DNA from: Candidatus Bathyarchaeota archaeon | Lineage (GTDB): Archaea > Thermoproteota > Bathyarchaeia > Bathyarchaeales > Bathyarchaeaceae | Reading direction: 5' to 3' | DNA length: 35,991 nt | Assembly: GCA_029882515.1 (NCBI GenBank) | Contig: JAOUKN010000012.1 | Span: 1 to 35,991 of the forward strand | Shown here: positions 24,046 through 32,996 of the stretch, piece after piece | Layout of the letters: every line of letters starts with the position of its first letter | Position numbering within the stretch: the stretch's first letter is position 1 | Made by a program: the position numbers and the translations under genes | The notes under the pieces: model-generated | The model's input: only the letters and a program-made list of their open reading frames with translations | Database searches by the model: none | What the model was told of the DNA's origin: nothing

Positions 24046-24608
24046 CAAATCTGTTTCAACTCCTTCTCCTTTTTAATAGATGTCTTTTTTAGTGGTTTGC
24101 GTTTGAGTTTGGTTCCACAGATCTTACACTTCTTAAATTTATAGTCTGCAGGATATTTCCGGTAACATGCCGGACAGTAACGAATCCAATGTAAACGGAA
24201 TCTTATACCAAAGGTCATGAGCGGAGAAAATTCCACACCTATTTGATTCGCAACGTTCTGAATTGAATAATCATCTGTGACAATCAAGGGAGTTTCACCC
24301 CTATTCTTGACTTCGAGGGCCAAAGCCAAAACCTGTAAATCCGCTTCCGAAAGGAAGGAAATATCCCCGACCGTCTTGGATGCTTCCCTGACTTTCTGGA
24401 TGAAGTCGGCGGTTGGCTCAGTGATGCGTAATTTCTTGTTTTCAACAGCTGCATTAAATCGTGTCCAAGAGAGAGAGTCTGAAAATAGCTCTTTCTCCAC
24501 CATTGGAACTGAATACTGTTCATTTTGAATTGAGAAAGGATCAAATCCCGCAATAAACGCTGATGTGTCTAGAATGACTACTTTTTCTATTTCACTCAAT
24601 TCTTTCAT
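24045..24608 (-). CDS. Nob1-like endonuclease for 16S rRNA 3'-end maturation
   Basis: This 187-residue protein is a PIN domain followed by a zinc ribbon, the archaeal Nob1 layout. PIN acidic residues visible are D14 (VILDTSAFIAG), D90 (SEADLQVLALA) and D112 (IVTDDYSIQNVA). After the GVEF segment comes RYCPACYRKY...CKICG with cysteines 145, 148, 161, 164. Nob1 cuts pre-16S rRNA at the 3' end during small-subunit assembly. The gene overlaps the end of the NAD kinase gene by 17 bases and is followed by the pyruvate-kinase-domain gene. Confidence 0.92.
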   Translation of the reverse strand: MKELSEIEKVVILDTSAFIAGFDPFSIQNEQYSVPMVEKELFSDSLSWTRFNAAVENKKLRITEPTADFIQKVREASKTVGDISFLSEADLQVLALALEVKNRGETPLIVTDDYSIQNVANQIGVEFSPLMTFGIRFRLHWIRYCPACYRKYPADYKFKKCKICGTKLKRKPLKKTSIKKEKELKQI

Positions 24609-25449
24609 CCTTTGGGAAGAGGCGTCTTCCTTTTAGACGGTGATAAAAATCTTTTTTAAATCGAATGAATGATGTTTCATGCTCTGATTTTGTGATTGTT
24701 ATCCGGTTTCTTTTAGGTTCGATTTTTTTCTGAAGATGACCATCCAAGACTAGTATGGCCTTTTTTGGCCTTAGAAGTTCTACCTTGATTCTTGATTTTG
24801 TGGGAAAGACAATTGGATAAAACACTGTTAATGGGCAGATTGGTGTTAGAACGAAGGCATCTAATTCTGGATCTAGAACTGGTCCTCCTCCAGATAGGGA
24901 ATATCCCGTCGAACCCACTTGAGATGCGATTACTATTCCATCCGCGCGACACTCAGCAACCATTACGTCATCTTTCCATATTTTTGCGTACAGGATTTTA
25001 GCAGGAGCAGGTGATGTGATGAAAACTTCGTTTAGCGCATCGGGTAGTCTAGTGTCACCAACAACGGATGCAAGTTTCATGTGATGTTCCACACTGAACT
25101 TTCCTTCTAAGCATTTATCCACAGCATCTATTCCTTCTTTTGGCGACACTTCTGTAAGGAAGCCTCGCACGCCCATGTTTATGGCGAGGATTGGCGGTTC
25201 AGGTTTGGGGAGGGCAAGGCAGGTTCGCAGTATGGTGCCATCGCCACCTATTGTGATGATAAGATCGGGCTTCATTCCTTCCAGCGGCAATGCGGCGGTA
25301 GTTCTATTGAGGTGTTTTGCTAATTGCGGTTCAAGGAAGAACGTGATTTCTTTCGTTTCTAAATGATCTATTAGTCTCTTAGCCAATTCCAGTGCTTGTT
25401 TGTGGTCTGTTCGTGAAACAACTCCAATAACATTGAACAGCCTTGGCAT
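24592..25449 (-). CDS. nadK: NAD kinase
   Basis: This 285-residue protein phosphorylates NAD to NADP. It has the ATP/polyphosphate-NAD kinase motif GGDGT (68-72, within IITIGGDGTILRT). It also has INMGVRGFLTE, NEVFI, DGIVIASQVGSTGYSLSGGGP and LTPICP, all typical of the family. It is first of a three-gene minus-strand transcript with nob1 and the pyruvate-kinase-domain gene. The ATG lies after AGGAGG (minus strand). Complementary NAD metabolism (nadE) lies 15 kb away; no direct link is implied. Confidence 0.95.
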   Translation of the reverse strand: MPRLFNVIGVVSRTDHKQALELAKRLIDHLETKEITFFLEPQLAKHLNRTTAALPLEGMKPDLIITIGGDGTILRTCLALPKPEPPILAINMGVRGFLTEVSPKEGIDAVDKCLEGKFSVEHHMKLASVVGDTRLPDALNEVFITSPAPAKILYAKIWKDDVMVAECRADGIVIASQVGSTGYSLSGGGPVLDPELDAFVLTPICPLTVFYPIVFPTKSRIKVELLRPKKAILVLDGHLQKKIEPKRNRITITKSEHETSFIRFKKDFYHRLKGRRLFPKDERIE

Positions 25450-25535
25450 CCTCCTACTTCTCCGAATGTATCATAAGCGATAAGTTATTAAAGATAAACT
25501 CTTTGTAGAAAATGCCATAAACGAGGCACATGAAA

Positions 25536-25931
25536 ATGAGTAAGCCCGCAGAAATCGGAGCCCTTAAAGTTGGCAGTTACGTAATTGTTGACAATGAACC
25601 TTGCCGAATTGTCAGCTATACAAAATCGAAGCCGGGGAAACACGGCTCTGCAAAAGCCAGAATTGTCGCCATAGGAGTCTTCGATGAGATCAAAAGGAGT
25701 TTTGTCAAACCAGTTAGTGCTCAGGTAGAGGTGCCGATGATTGAGAAACGAGCCGGCCAAGTTATATCATTGTTACCTGCGTCTGTCCAAGTTATGGACT
25801 TGGAAACGTATGAAGTATTTGAAGCACCTTTACCCGAGGATGAAGGGTTGAAATCGAAGCTTATTTCTGGCATTGAAGTTGAATATTGGCGAATTTTGGG
25901 CATAACAAAAATAATGCGGACGAAAGGTTGA
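25536..25931 (+). CDS. Translation factor aIF5A (hypusine-containing)
   Basis: This 131-residue protein is the archaeal homologue of eIF5A/EF-P, which relieves ribosomes stalled at difficult peptide bonds. The hypusination loop is KPGKHGSAK with the modifiable lysine at K35. The rest is an N-terminal SH3-like barrel and a C-terminal OB fold of normal length. ATG at 25536 is chosen because GAGG lies nine bases upstream; the ATG at 25530 is only three bases from it. Deoxyhypusine synthase is the next gene on the same strand, so substrate and modifying enzyme are neighbours. Confidence 0.96.
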   Translation: MSKPAEIGALKVGSYVIVDNEPCRIVSYTKSKPGKHGSAKARIVAIGVFDEIKRSFVKPVSAQVEVPMIEKRAGQVISLLPASVQVMDLETYEVFEAPLPEDEGLKSKLISGIEVEYWRILGITKIMRTKG

Positions 25932-26003
25932 GAACCTTCTCACTGTTCTATGGAACTACTCAGGTTTTAAGTGTCCAAAAATAATGGTTGAAAGGTGCAA
26001 AGT

Positions 26004-26933
26004 ATGACGCATGTTAAACAAATGCAGTTACGACCGAGAATGAGCGTAAGTGAACTAACAGCTGAAATGAAGGCGGCAGGGGTCCTTGGTGCAGGAAAAA
26101 TCGGAGAAGCCGCCAAATTGACGGCGGAAATGTTCAGCGACCCAGACTACACAGTCTTTTTAACCATTGCCGGCGCCTTAGTTCCAGCTGGTTTAAGAAA
26201 AATCATACGCGACCTAATCGACCAAGCATATGTGAATGTACTTGTTACCACCGGAGCCAACATGGTTCATGATATGGTAGAAGCATTAGGTTACAAACAT
26301 GTTAGAGGGTCTTTTTTTGCTGAAGATAAAAAACTCAAAGACGAAAACATTGGCAGAATCGGTGATATCTACATCCAACAAGAAGCCTTCACACATCTGG
26401 AAAAATGGCTATTCCCAATCTTAGAAGCTATACCAGAAGAAAAAAGGGAACACATGTCCGTAGCAGAACTTCTACGTCAAGTCGGGACACAAATCAAAGA
26501 TGAGAACTCAATCCTCGCCACTGCAGCAAAAAAGAGGGTTCCTATTATATGTCCAGCCTTTATCGACTCTATAGCGGGTTTCCATCTGTGGATTTTTGGG
26601 CAAGACAAAAAACTTGTTATTGATCCGCTTCTTGATGTGAATCGGTTGATGGATGTAGTGTATGACGCAAAGAAGGTGGGCATGATCATTCTTGGTGGTG
26701 GCTTACCCAAACATTTCGCACTTTTCGCAAATACATTCCGAGAAGGAGTAGATTCTGCTGTTCAAATCACGATGGATCGACCTGAACCAGGAGGTTTAAG
26801 CGGTGCACCTTTGGAAGAGGCGATTAGTTGGGGGAAGATCAAACCCGAAGGGAAAGGAATAACGGTGATCTGTGACGCAACTATAGCTTTTCCTTTAATA
26901 GTCGTATCAGCTCTCGAAAATTTGGACAAATAG
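26004..26933 (+). CDS. Deoxyhypusine synthase
   Basis: This 309-residue enzyme uses NAD and spermidine to place an aminobutyl group on the aIF5A lysine. Seen: TTGANMVHDMVEALG, CPAFIDSIAGFHLW, IILGGGLPKHF, and GGLSGAPLEEAISWGKI with the catalytic lysine at about K278 (matching the SWGK lysine of characterised enzymes). ATG at 26004 has GGTG at 25994-25997, six bases before it; GTG 25995 lies inside that site and is rejected. It begins 72 bases after aIF5A. The length is normal for archaeal members. Confidence 0.96.
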   Translation: MTHVKQMQLRPRMSVSELTAEMKAAGVLGAGKIGEAAKLTAEMFSDPDYTVFLTIAGALVPAGLRKIIRDLIDQAYVNVLVTTGANMVHDMVEALGYKHVRGSFFAEDKKLKDENIGRIGDIYIQQEAFTHLEKWLFPILEAIPEEKREHMSVAELLRQVGTQIKDENSILATAAKKRVPIICPAFIDSIAGFHLWIFGQDKKLVIDPLLDVNRLMDVVYDAKKVGMIILGGGLPKHFALFANTFREGVDSAVQITMDRPEPGGLSGAPLEEAISWGKIKPEGKGITVICDATIAFPLIVVSALENLDK

Positions 26934-26994
26934 ATTAGAATAAGGAGAGTTTCTAAGGAAGACTTTCGTGAACGCTAGGCGCCTGACTCTCTAA

Positions 26995-27444
26995 TTACTC
27001 GACCCTGATTCTATAATCCTTCCTCCTCGGTAGATGAACTTCTAGGATACCTCGTTTAAACTGAGTCTTCATTTGTTTAATGTTCACTGGCATTGGGATA
27101 CGGGTTTGGCAACGGAAAGCAGAAAACTCACCTTGACGATGTGTGATGCCGAAATCCTCGAAGTGTACCTTTCTTTTCATTTTAGCTGTGATTTCGATTA
27201 AGTCTTCCCCTACTGCTTCCACTTTGATATTTTGAGGGTCAATATTTGGAAGGTCGGCAGTGACAATAACTTCATCCGTTGAGACAAAGACGCTGCAGAG
27301 CGGTTCAAGGCAACACGACTGGAGGTCCCAACTTGGGCGTTCTACCAAAGCGGACTCGATTAGTTCATCAGCAAATGCTTCGAGTTCTTCCACATGTTCA
27401 CGTATTATTTCGAAGATTGAACGCCTTTTTCTTCTTGTAGACAT
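26995..27444 (-). CDS. Small heat-shock protein, Hsp20/alpha-crystallin family
   Basis: This 149-residue protein has a helical, charged N-terminus (RRKRRSIFEIIREHVEELEAFADELI). An alpha-crystallin domain follows (about 55-145: VSTDEVIVTADLPNIDPQNIKVEAVGEDLIEITAKMKRKVH, then FRCQTRIPMPVN and GILEVHLPRR). The C-terminus YRIRVE contains an I-x-V-like anchor. It is an ATP-independent holdase. ATG at 27444 is chosen because GGAGG lies nine bases before it; the frame is open for 12 further codons. It starts just after the PAC2-family gene ends on the same strand. Confidence 0.93.
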   Translation of the reverse strand: MSTRRKRRSIFEIIREHVEELEAFADELIESALVERPSWDLQSCCLEPLCSVFVSTDEVIVTADLPNIDPQNIKVEAVGEDLIEITAKMKRKVHFEDFGITHRQGEFSAFRCQTRIPMPVNIKQMKTQFKRGILEVHLPRRKDYRIRVE

Positions 27445-27457
27445 GTACCTCTGCCTC

Positions 27458-28201
27458 CTACATAACGTAAGGAAGGTCATATTCCTGTGACTTCTTCATT
27501 TGGGTTAGTTCTCGTTGGGTGCGCTTCATGATGTCTCTTGCCCTTAACCGAATTTCCTCACCTTTATCAAGCAGATCGGAGACATCTACTTTTATGTCCG
27601 CAATTTTGGTAACCTCTCTGATCACCGCAGCTGCTGCCTCAGGATCAGGGTAATTGTAGAACGATTGAGCCAGAAGGGCTATGGCGGGGATATTTTTTTC
27701 CGCACAAAAACGCATGGTTAACGCTTGTGGACCAACCATGTAACCTTGTTCTAGGATGTTTAATTTCTTCTTGTGGAGAAAGTCCACGAGGTCTTTGTTG
27801 GATGCTGCCCCAAAAACTTTCGGTTCTTTGATGTCCTGTCGATTCTGAACAGGCATTCCCCCCATGGAGATCACCATTCTAACCTTTTTTGATCGCCCCC
27901 AGTCGACAAGTGTCCGCATAACTGGATAGAGAGCAGCTTCAGAAACGGGCATCTCGGAGATTGTTGCGATCAAGTTTTTGCCTCCGTATATACGGAGAGG
28001 GGCATGAGGGAGCCCGTTGTGCAACACAACGACAGGTGGAAGAAGGTCTGAGTCTACGTATGCTATTTCAGGAAAATCGAGTTCTGATATAATGTAGGAA
28101 GTTGCGATGAGACCAACAAGTCCTACATCTGGAAGTCCATAAAGCATAATCGCATCAGAAGGTATCGCCTTCTTTTCAACTACTTTAACAACTGCAGACA
28201 A
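27458..28201 (-). CDS. PAC2-family protein (proteasome assembly chaperone-like)
   Basis: This 247-residue protein has the PAC2 family signature. It starts with a hydrophobic strand-rich part containing LYGLPDVGLVGLIATSYIISEL and later has LLPPVVV, RIYGGKNLIATISEMPV, VISMGGMPV and NIPAIALLAQSFYNYPDPEAAAAVI. Eukaryotic PAC2 helps build the proteasome alpha ring; the archaeal role is not settled. The start is TTG at 28201, with AGGAG five bases upstream and no in-frame ATG nearby. A small heat-shock gene follows on the same strand, so a protein-quality-control pair is suggested. Confidence 0.88.
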   Translation of the reverse strand: MSAVVKVVEKKAIPSDAIMLYGLPDVGLVGLIATSYIISELDFPEIAYVDSDLLPPVVVLHNGLPHAPLRIYGGKNLIATISEMPVSEAALYPVMRTLVDWGRSKKVRMVISMGGMPVQNRQDIKEPKVFGAASNKDLVDFLHKKKLNILEQGYMVGPQALTMRFCAEKNIPAIALLAQSFYNYPDPEAAAAVIREVTKIADIKVDVSDLLDKGEEIRLRARDIMKRTQRELTQMKKSQEYDLPYVM

Positions 28202-28440
28202 GAATACTCCTCAATTGATACGCTTCTGTGAATGATAAAAAAGTTGTGGAAAACTTCATCGCACTCATTTGGCATAACATTTATACGCAACTTATTTTCA
28301 TTGCCTAGTTTTGTAAACCAGAAGGGAATCTGCTACGCAAATAGGTCTTGCATTACAAGTTCCACTACCGGAACCATCGGTTTTTAGTAACAGCAATGCA
28401 TGCTTGAGAACTCTTCAGAAAAGAAGTTGGTGAGACAATT
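28202..28440. promoter_or_regulatory. Divergent promoter region with a long leader before the antiporter
   Basis: No gene is seen here. A TATA-like CATTTATACG near 28278-28287 points right and would give a leader of about 130 bases before the antiporter ATG. The leader is not obviously coding. A palindrome GCATGC (28396-28401) lies in it. A TATA-like T/A-rich stretch near 28235-28242 serves the leftward PAC2 gene. Confidence 0.35.
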
Positions 28441-29637
28441 ATGGAAGACATAATGCTCCTAATCGTAATCACTTATAGTGTTTCATTAGGCTTTGGCTAC
28501 TTGTTACAGAAATATCTCAGAATACCTTGGATGTTCGCTTCTTTATTCTTTGGTCTCATTCTATCCACACTCGGTCTATTCAAGCCCGCCATTGAAAGCG
28601 ACCTTTTTAAGATGTTAGAAACCCTTGGAATGTATCTTCTCCTCTTCATAATAGGTTTTGAACTAGACTTCAAAAGAATAGGTAGATTAAAAAATTATGT
28701 TTTTTTAGGCACCCTTGTCATTATTGCTTTTGAAGGCTTTTTTGGAAGCTTGCTTCTTTATTTTGTCTTCCCAGCTGAAGTGAGTCACTCGTACTTAATT
28801 GCTGTAATTACAGCTCTGTCCTTTGCAACTGTTGGAGAAGCTGTTCTGCTGCCTATTCTTAATGAATTTGGAGTCATACAAACAACTTTTGGTCAACTCA
28901 CGCTAGGAATAGGAACTCTTGACGACGTCATAGAAGTTTTGATGCTTGCAGTTGTTGCTATTTTACCTGGATTTCTACCAGCAACACAAACCCAAAGTTT
29001 TCCAGATCCCTTGATGATTCTTTTAGATTTAGGCTGTCTGCTCCTTCTAACCTTTACATTGATAAAACTTGGGGGTAAAATTAAGAGAATTTTGGAGAAG
29101 AATCATCCAGCACCTTATGTGACCTCCCTACTAACTTTACTTGTGTTCTTTTCATTTGTCGCTCTAGGAGGGTTTGTCTTCGAAAGTCTCGCAACGGTTG
29201 GTGCAATATTTGGCGGGATAGTCATTAGAGGATTATTACCTAAGGAAAGGCTATATCAAAACGAGAGGGCAGTAGAATTTTTGGGTTACATCTTTCTTTC
29301 CCCCCTCTTCTTTCTAAGCATAGGCGCCTCGGTTTCCGTAACCTCTCTTCTTATATACCCATCAATGATTGTACTCATCTGGGCTGTTTCGAAAGGTTCG
29401 AAACTTTCATCTTCTTTTTTGCTTTTCCGAAAATTGCTTGGAAATAAATACTCTTTGTTGCTGGGTCTAGGGCTTAGTGTAAGATTCAGCACAAGCCTGA
29501 TTGTTCAGTTTATCTTGTTAAATTCAGGATTTATTTCGCTATCCCTATATTCCACACTCATTGCAACAGCTATCTTAATGAAGCCAGTAATAATAGGAGT
29601 TTACTCATTGGGATTATCTAAAGGGAAGCCCCCGTGA
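28441..29637 (+). CDS. Cation/proton antiporter, CPA2 (Kef/NapA-like) family
   Basis: This 398-residue membrane protein has about 11-12 hydrophobic helices. It is the sodium/hydrogen exchanger (CPA2) membrane unit without a C-terminal TrkA-type domain. Characteristic features are LLLFIIGFELDF near 67-77 and the paired aspartates D161 and D162 in GIGTLDDVIEVL, which carry the ion in this class. The partner ions (sodium or potassium against protons) cannot be told. GGTGAG lies before the ATG. It stands alone, and the next gene downstream, a CBS protein, is convergent. Confidence 0.9.
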   Translation: MEDIMLLIVITYSVSLGFGYLLQKYLRIPWMFASLFFGLILSTLGLFKPAIESDLFKMLETLGMYLLLFIIGFELDFKRIGRLKNYVFLGTLVIIAFEGFFGSLLLYFVFPAEVSHSYLIAVITALSFATVGEAVLLPILNEFGVIQTTFGQLTLGIGTLDDVIEVLMLAVVAILPGFLPATQTQSFPDPLMILLDLGCLLLLTFTLIKLGGKIKRILEKNHPAPYVTSLLTLLVFFSFVALGGFVFESLATVGAIFGGIVIRGLLPKERLYQNERAVEFLGYIFLSPLFFLSIGASVSVTSLLIYPSMIVLIWAVSKGSKLSSSFLLFRKLLGNKYSLLLGLGLSVRFSTSLIVQFILLNSGFISLSLYSTLIATAILMKPVIIGVYSLGLSKGKPP

Positions 29638-29723
29638 ATGTTGGCACTTCTTTCTGCTTAATGCTCGACACGCTAATTGAGTACCTTTCCATGTATGCAT
29701 GCACCGAAATGACAAGAGTTATC

Positions 29724-30155
29724 TCAGAAAGGTCCTTGATAAGGTCTGAAGAGTTCTTTCAGTATAGATAGCATGGTAGGCACTTGAGTTACGATATCTG
29801 TGAGTGTCACTATTCCGGCAAGTTTCTGGTTGCTTATGACTAGAAGCTTTTTAACTTTCTTCTTTGTCATAAGTTCAGCCGCTTCTTCTATGCTGGCTGT
29901 TTCGCTGATGGTTAACACTGGGCTGGTCATGACCTGCCTTGCGGTTATGGTTTCTGGCGCTAAACATGGCTCCACCACCCTTCTGAGTATGTCGCGTTCG
30001 GTTATAATTCCTACTGGCCTGTCGTCTTGCACAACTACTATGGAACCTATGTTGAACTTGTTCATAGTAGCTACCACCTCTTTGACAGTAGAATCTGATT
30101 GTACTACTTTGACGTCTTTTGACATTACGTCTCTCACAAGGGCTATACTCGCCAT
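29724..30155 (-). CDS. CBS-domain pair protein
   Basis: This 143-residue protein has two CBS domains (about 7-60 and 73-130), each with a GIITERDIL- or GIVTLTDIV-type end. Such stand-alone pairs bind adenosine nucleotides and act as energy or redox sensors. No effector domain is attached, so the partner is unknown. GGAGG lies about 11 bases before the ATG. It is convergent with the antiporter and divergent from srp54. Confidence 0.9.
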   Translation of the reverse strand: MASIALVRDVMSKDVKVVQSDSTVKEVVATMNKFNIGSIVVVQDDRPVGIITERDILRRVVEPCLAPETITARQVMTSPVLTISETASIEEAAELMTKKKVKKLLVISNQKLAGIVTLTDIVTQVPTMLSILKELFRPYQGPF

Positions 30156-30250
30156 CTTATTGTTGCCTCCAAGCCGTGACTAACCATTTTTTGGCTTAGT
30201 CCTTTATGTGTTTTGGCTCGTTTGTGCGCGCCACTCAAAACATCGTTGGG

Positions 30251-30260
30251 TTTATTTAAA
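30251..30260 (+). promoter_or_regulatory. TATA-like box before srp54
   Basis: TTTATTTAAA lies 31-40 bases before the srp54 ATG at 30291. Initiation near 30280 would leave a leader of about ten bases that still includes GGAG. Confidence 0.4.
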
Positions 30261-30290
30261 AGTAAGTCCAGTTTAAGTTGGAGAAAAGTT

Positions 30291-31622
30291 ATGGCTTTAG
30301 ACCGTCTCGGTTCATCGCTTTACGATGCCTTAAAGAAGGTCTTTCGAGCGCCAGTTATTGACGAGGAAACCGTCAAAGAGTTAGCCCGTGACATCCAAAG
30401 AACATTGCTGCAAGCAGACATGAACGTAAAACTGGTCCTTGAAATATCAAAGCGAATAGAAGACAGAGCCCTTAAAGAGAAGGTTCCACCAGGAGTTTCA
30501 AGGCGAGAACATGTAATAAAAGTGGTCTATGAGGAACTGACTCGTTTCTTAGGTGAAAAACCAGTTCCATTAAAAGTGGAACCTGGAAAAAGGAAAATCA
30601 TTATGCTTGTTGGAATCCAAGGTTCAGGCAAAACCACAGGTGCCGCAAAACTGGCAAGGTACTTCCAGAAAAGGGGACTAAAGACAGCACTAGTTTGTAC
30701 GGACACCTACCGCCCCGGAGCATACGCACAGCTGCAACAACTAGCAAATCGGATAAAAATTCCCATATATGGAGACCCTAAAGCCAAAAAATCCGCAGTC
30801 ATCGCTTCAGACGGATTAAGAAAATTCGATGATTATGAAGTTGTTATCATTGACACTGCTGGGCGCCACAAAGAGGAGAAAAGTCTCATCCAAGAGATGA
30901 AGATGCTTGAAAAAGCAATTAGACCAGACGAGGTAATCTTAGTCATTGATGGAACCATAGGTCAACAAGCAGCAATACAAGCACAAGCATTTCACGACGC
31001 CACACCTATAGGATCAATCTTCGTTGCAAAACTCGATGGCTCCGCAAGAGGAGGCGGCGCCCTCTCTGCAGTCGCCGCCATCGGAGCACCCATAAAATTC
31101 ATTGGTACAGGGGAAAAGATCAATGACATAGAACCCTTCGTTCCATCACGCTTCGTCGGCAGACTCCTAGGTATGGGCGATCTCGAAAGCCTCATCGAAA
31201 AAGTTCGTGAAGCAGAAGTGCACCTGCCCGAAAAGAAGATGAGGGCATTTCTAAGCGGCAGGTTCACGTTAACTGACATGTATGACCAATTTGAATCCAT
31301 GAAAAGCTTAGGTCCACTTAGACATATTCTGAAATTGGTTCCAGGGCTGTCATATAACATTCCAGATGGAATGATGGAAATGGCGGAAGATCGTCTAAAA
31401 AAATGGAAGGTAATGATTGAATCCATGACTCCAGAAGAGAGAGATAACCCGAAAATCTTTACATCTTCTCGAGTAAAACGAGTGGCTAGAGGCTCAGGAA
31501 CGAACGAAAAAGAAGTTAAAGAACTCCTAAAGCAGTATTCAATGATGAAGAAGATGATGAAAACTCTAAGAAGGAAAAGACTTCCCTTTTTTGGAAAGAA
31601 ATTTCCGATTCCGCAAGGATGA
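30291..31622 (+). CDS. srp54: Signal recognition particle GTPase SRP54
   Basis: This 444-residue protein has an N domain (about 1-95) and a G domain with GIQGSGKTT (108-116), DTYRPGAYAQL, DTAGRH and AKLDGSARGGGAL. A methionine-rich M domain (about 300-440) binds SRP RNA and signal peptides. It targets membrane and exported proteins to the translocon. ATG at 30291 has GGAG seven bases upstream; 26 upstream open codons are not used. It heads the plus-strand cluster that continues with Pus10 48 bases later. Confidence 0.97.
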   Translation: MALDRLGSSLYDALKKVFRAPVIDEETVKELARDIQRTLLQADMNVKLVLEISKRIEDRALKEKVPPGVSRREHVIKVVYEELTRFLGEKPVPLKVEPGKRKIIMLVGIQGSGKTTGAAKLARYFQKRGLKTALVCTDTYRPGAYAQLQQLANRIKIPIYGDPKAKKSAVIASDGLRKFDDYEVVIIDTAGRHKEEKSLIQEMKMLEKAIRPDEVILVIDGTIGQQAAIQAQAFHDATPIGSIFVAKLDGSARGGGALSAVAAIGAPIKFIGTGEKINDIEPFVPSRFVGRLLGMGDLESLIEKVREAEVHLPEKKMRAFLSGRFTLTDMYDQFESMKSLGPLRHILKLVPGLSYNIPDGMMEMAEDRLKKWKVMIESMTPEERDNPKIFTSSRVKRVARGSGTNEKEVKELLKQYSMMKKMMKTLRRKRLPFFGKKFPIPQG

Positions 31623-31669
31623 AATTAGAACGCCCTTCAGTTTCATCGATATAGAAAAAGGCAAATCCC

Positions 31670-32992
31670 ATGGAAATACTTGAGAAAACACGGAAAATGC
31701 TCGGGAAACATCCACTCTGCGACTGCTGTTTAGGAAGACAATTTGCCCTCTTAGGCTACGGTCTAGATGACCAAAAAAGAGGTGAAACCTTAAAGCTTCT
31801 CTTGACCATGAAAGCCCACCGAGAAGCACTGCTTGGAAAAAAAACGGGAGTGACGCTTCTCAAAACTTTGGCTGCAAACGGCGCCTGTAGCATGGCAGCT
31901 GAAATATTAAGAAAAATAAAAAAGAGAGTTGGAGACAAGAGAGAATGTTACCTTTGTGAAGGGCGATTTGACCTGCTGGAAGACTTGGTAAAAAGGTCTG
32001 TTAAGAAACTGAAACATTATGAATACAACACATTTCTAGTAGGTATGAAACTGCCAACAGAAATAGAGGAAAGAGAAGACGAGTTTAAGGCAGAATTCGA
32101 TGTAAACCATGGAGAAAGCATGAAAAACGAATTCAGCCGTGACATCGGCAAAAGGCTTTCAGAGATAACGAAAAAACAAACCGAATACAAAAGACCTGAA
32201 ATCGTGATTCATATTAACCCCTTCACTAGGGAGACCAAGATTCAACCAAACCCGCTCTACATTGCTGGAAGATACAGAAAACTTGCACGCGGAATACCAC
32301 AATCAAAATGGTTTTGCTCTAACTGTAGAGGCGAGGGGTGTCCCAAATGTGACTGGACCGGAAAAAAGTATCAAGAATCTATCGAAGAAATCATTGCAAA
32401 TCCAGCTCTAAAAGCAACTGAAGGAGATGATGTTTCCCTTCATGCAGCTGGCAGAGAAGATATAGATGTTCGCATGCTAGGAGAAGGTAGACCCTTCATC
32501 CTCGAAGTTAAAAGACCTGTAAAAAGATTTGGTGACTTGGAAACCCTTGCAGAAACCATTAATGAGAAGGCAAAGGAAAAACTTGAGGTTGTGAATCTCC
32601 ATTTCGCAGATAAAGATGCTGTAAGAAGCCTGAAGAAAAAGGAGACGGCTGAAAAAGTTTACAAGGTTACCATTAGGTTTGACCGAAATGTATCAAACGA
32701 GGAACTGTCGCGGGTAAAAGAAACCTTAACGAATGCAACCATTCACCAACAAACACCTTTACGTGTGTTGCACCGGAGAGCTAACAGAGTACGAGAAAAG
32801 CACATATATAAGGCAGAAATAAAGAGATTGGCACCTGATAGCGCAGAAATGAGAATACAATGTCAAGGAGGGCTATACATTAAAGAATTAATCACAGGAG
32901 ACGAAGGTCGAACTAAACCATGCGTTGCAGAGGTCGTCAATGCTAAAGCTGAGCCCTTCGACTTAGATGTCCTCGACATTATTAATAGGTGA
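31670..32992 (+). CDS. pus10: tRNA pseudouridine synthase Pus10
   Basis: This 440-residue archaeal Pus10 modifies U54 and U55 of tRNA. It has an N-terminal Cys-rich part (CDCCLGRQF near 17-25, CYLCEGRF near 92-99), CSNCRGEGCPKCDWTGKKY near 215-235, and a C-terminal catalytic domain. The catalytic aspartate is in GREDIDVRML near residue 265; the last strands are near GLYIKELITGDEGRTKP. The stop codon sits in the ribosome-binding site of the L21e gene, AGGTGATG, so the two are coupled. Confidence 0.95.
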   Translation: MEILEKTRKMLGKHPLCDCCLGRQFALLGYGLDDQKRGETLKLLLTMKAHREALLGKKTGVTLLKTLAANGACSMAAEILRKIKKRVGDKRECYLCEGRFDLLEDLVKRSVKKLKHYEYNTFLVGMKLPTEIEEREDEFKAEFDVNHGESMKNEFSRDIGKRLSEITKKQTEYKRPEIVIHINPFTRETKIQPNPLYIAGRYRKLARGIPQSKWFCSNCRGEGCPKCDWTGKKYQESIEEIIANPALKATEGDDVSLHAAGREDIDVRMLGEGRPFILEVKRPVKRFGDLETLAETINEKAKEKLEVVNLHFADKDAVRSLKKKETAEKVYKVTIRFDRNVSNEELSRVKETLTNATIHQQTPLRVLHRRANRVREKHIYKAEIKRLAPDSAEMRIQCQGGLYIKELITGDEGRTKPCVAEVVNAKAEPFDLDVLDIINR

Positions 32993-32996
32993 TGAA

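Noticed and set aside
26995-27480. Longer N-terminus for the small heat-shock protein starting at 27480
   Set aside because: The extra 12 codons overlap the PAC2 gene end, and GGAGG is positioned for ATG 27444.
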